This document shows positions 5,373 through 5,857 of a DNA stretch of 5,857 nt, piece by piece. How positions within the stretch are numbered: the stretch's first letter is position 1; each line of letters opens with the position of its first letter. Below the pieces are notes generated by a model. It saw nothing but the letters and a program-made list of their open reading frames with translations, did no database searches and was not told the DNA's origin. The DNA comes from Chloroflexota bacterium (GTDB lineage Bacteria > Chloroflexota > Dehalococcoidia > Lucifugimonadales > UBA3495). The translations under genes were made by a program, and so were the position numbers. Location of the stretch: assembly GCA_022562335.1 (NCBI GenBank), contig JADFPM010000178.1, forward strand, positions 1 through 5,857, given 5' to 3'.

Positions 5373-5402
5373 ATTATATAGAACGTATGTGCGGCTTTTC
5401 AA
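5373..5402 (-). promoter_or_regulatory. Sigma70 promoter for the GIY-YIG/imuB/DUF6504 operon
   Basis: On the minus strand, TTGAAA (5402-5397, 5 of 6 consensus) is followed after 18 bp by TATAAT (5378-5373, 6 of 6). Transcription would start near 5366, just before A4, and run into the GIY-YIG gene and imuB. It is the best-formed promoter I found in the window, and its spacer contains the LexA-like operator. Confidence 0.7.
5380..5393 (-). promoter_or_regulatory. LexA (SOS) box candidate, Gram-positive type
   Basis: CGCACATACGTTCT on the minus strand matches the CGAACRNRYGTTCG consensus at 12 of 14 positions; the half sites are GCAC and GTTC around ATAC. It sits between -35 and -10, where a bound repressor would block RNA polymerase. 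ImuB-type cassettes are classically SOS-controlled, which supports the call. Confidence 0.6.
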
Positions 5403-5424
5403 CGGGGGCGAGTCAGAGGTTTCC

Positions 5425-5480
5425 GGGAGCTTTGCCGGGACTTTGCGGGAGGCTTTGCCAGGCTTTGCCGAAAGTTTGGG
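5425..5480. repeat. Degenerate tandem array of 10-13 bp units
   Basis: Four to five units follow each other: GGGAGCTTTGCC, GGGACTTTGC, GGGAGGCTTTGCC, AGGCTTTGCC and a decayed GAAAGTTTG. The shared element is GGGA(G)(G)CTTTGCC. It lies 23 bp beyond the -35 box of the minus-strand promoter and upstream of ada. It may be a repeated protein-binding site or slippage-generated sequence. Confidence 0.65.
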
Positions 5481-5607
5481 AGCAAGATTCGGATAGATTT
5501 CGCCTTGGGTCATTGTGTAACCTGGAGATGGCTTAAATCACCGGCTACCCTCTTATCGAAATGGGTTGCAGCCGGGGTTTATAAGAATGCTAGGATGGGT
5601 GGACCGG

Positions 5608-5857
5608 ATGGCGCAGTTGAAAGAAAATCCTGTGAAAGAAGGGTTGCCGGGCGAAGGGCAAGGCGTCCCCAAAGACCCCATGGACCGCTTGTGGCAGGCC
5701 GTTCTCAGCCGGGACGGGCGGTTTGACGGGGCCTTTGTCTACGGGGTGCGCTCCACCGGCATCTTCTGCCGCCCGTCTTGTCCCAGCCGCCGGCCGGGCC
5801 GGGAGCAGGTGGTCTTCTACCCCCAATACCAAGAGGCCCAGAAAGCCGGGTTGCGTC
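5608..5857 (+). CDS. ada: Ada-type alkylation repair protein, N-terminal metal-binding domain (partial)
   Basis: The first 83 residues of a protein with the Ada N-terminal zinc domain, which repairs methyl phosphotriesters in DNA by irreversible transfer to a cysteine and so becomes a transcription activator. LWQAVLSRDGRFDGAFVYGVRSTGIFCRPSCPSRRP aligns well with E. coli Ada residues 13-46 by eye. C54 corresponds to the methyl-accepting C38 and C58 to C42. The second zinc-binding Cys pair would lie just past the right edge. The ATG at 5608 has GGGTGG 5 nt upstream. ATG codons at 5587 and 5680 are in the same frame; the last lies just before the conserved domain and would give a start more like E. 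coli. Whether an AraC-type or methyltransferase domain follows cannot be seen. It diverges from the imuB operon. Confidence 0.87.
   Translation, partial: MAQLKENPVKEGLPGEGQGVPKDPMDRLWQAVLSRDGRFDGAFVYGVRSTGIFCRPSCPSRRPGREQVVFYPQYQEAQKAGLR

Larger units (their letters stand above)
5351..5607. other. ada-imuB divergent control region
   Basis: Together with A4 this is the longest gene-free stretch of the window (5295-5607). It holds the minus-strand promoter and LexA-type operator (5373-5402), the degenerate tandem array (5425-5480) and the ada leader. I find no convincing plus-strand -35/-10 pair for ada; TATAAG at 5579-5584 lacks a good -35 at proper spacing. No E. coli-type Ada box (AAAGCGCA) is present. 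An open frame at 5318-5536 begins inside A4 and crosses the array; it resembles no protein family. Confidence 0.6.

Noticed and set aside
5318..5536. 72-codon plus-strand open frame
   Set aside because: Starts inside repeat A4 and crosses the tandem array; composition reflects those repeats and no family is recognisable.

Overview
The window looks like a high-GC bacterial chromosome segment built around DNA-repair genes and loaded with small mobile or repetitive DNA. Chloroflexota (Dehalococcoidia-like) is my best guess. It rests on GC content, the ImuB-like polymerase plus DUF6504 pair, a Gram-positive-type LexA box and the dispersed hairpin repeats. Confidence in the phylum is low, and Actinobacteria or another high-GC lineage is possible.

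Layout, left to right. 1-156: short leader with one hairpin repeat (family A, copy A1). 157-1581 (+): metal-dependent amidohydrolase. 1621-1704: large two-hairpin palindrome (family B, copy B1). 1705-3008: an IS481-family insertion sequence with one transposase; each end carries two tandem 24-bp sites. 2980-3357 (-): DUF559/Vsr-like PD-(D/E)XK endonuclease whose original C-terminus was replaced when the IS inserted. 3402-3475: a second B copy (B2), itself interrupted by a nested family A copy (A2). 3498-3803 and 3752-4942 (-): a DUF6504 protein and a catalytically degenerate ImuB-like Y-family polymerase, overlapping. 4935-5294 (-): a single-domain GIY-YIG nuclease inside a 387-bp unit bounded by 44-bp inverted copies of family A (A3 and A4). 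5373-5402 (-): a near-consensus sigma70 promoter with a LexA-type operator inside it. 5425-5480: a degenerate tandem array. 5608 to the right edge (+): the N-terminus of an Ada-type alkylation repair protein.

How it fits together. ada and imuB diverge from a shared control region. The SOS-like promoter should drive imuB and its DUF6504 partner, but the GIY-YIG unit now sits in the leader between promoter and imuB, so the nuclease is the first gene of the damage-inducible transcript. Its stop codon overlaps the imuB start codon. Downstream, between the convergent 3' ends of the repair operon and the amidohydrolase, lies a second unit of the same design: a DUF559 nuclease bracketed by family B palindromes, later split by the IS481 element.

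The most interesting reading is that two unrelated small nucleases each travel with their own palindromic repeat family, in the manner of RAYT/REP but with nucleases in place of the Y1 transposase. This is inference from arrangement, supported by a compensatory base change between A3 and A4 and by repeat-encoded C-terminal tails in both nucleases (the DUF559 tail by reconstruction).
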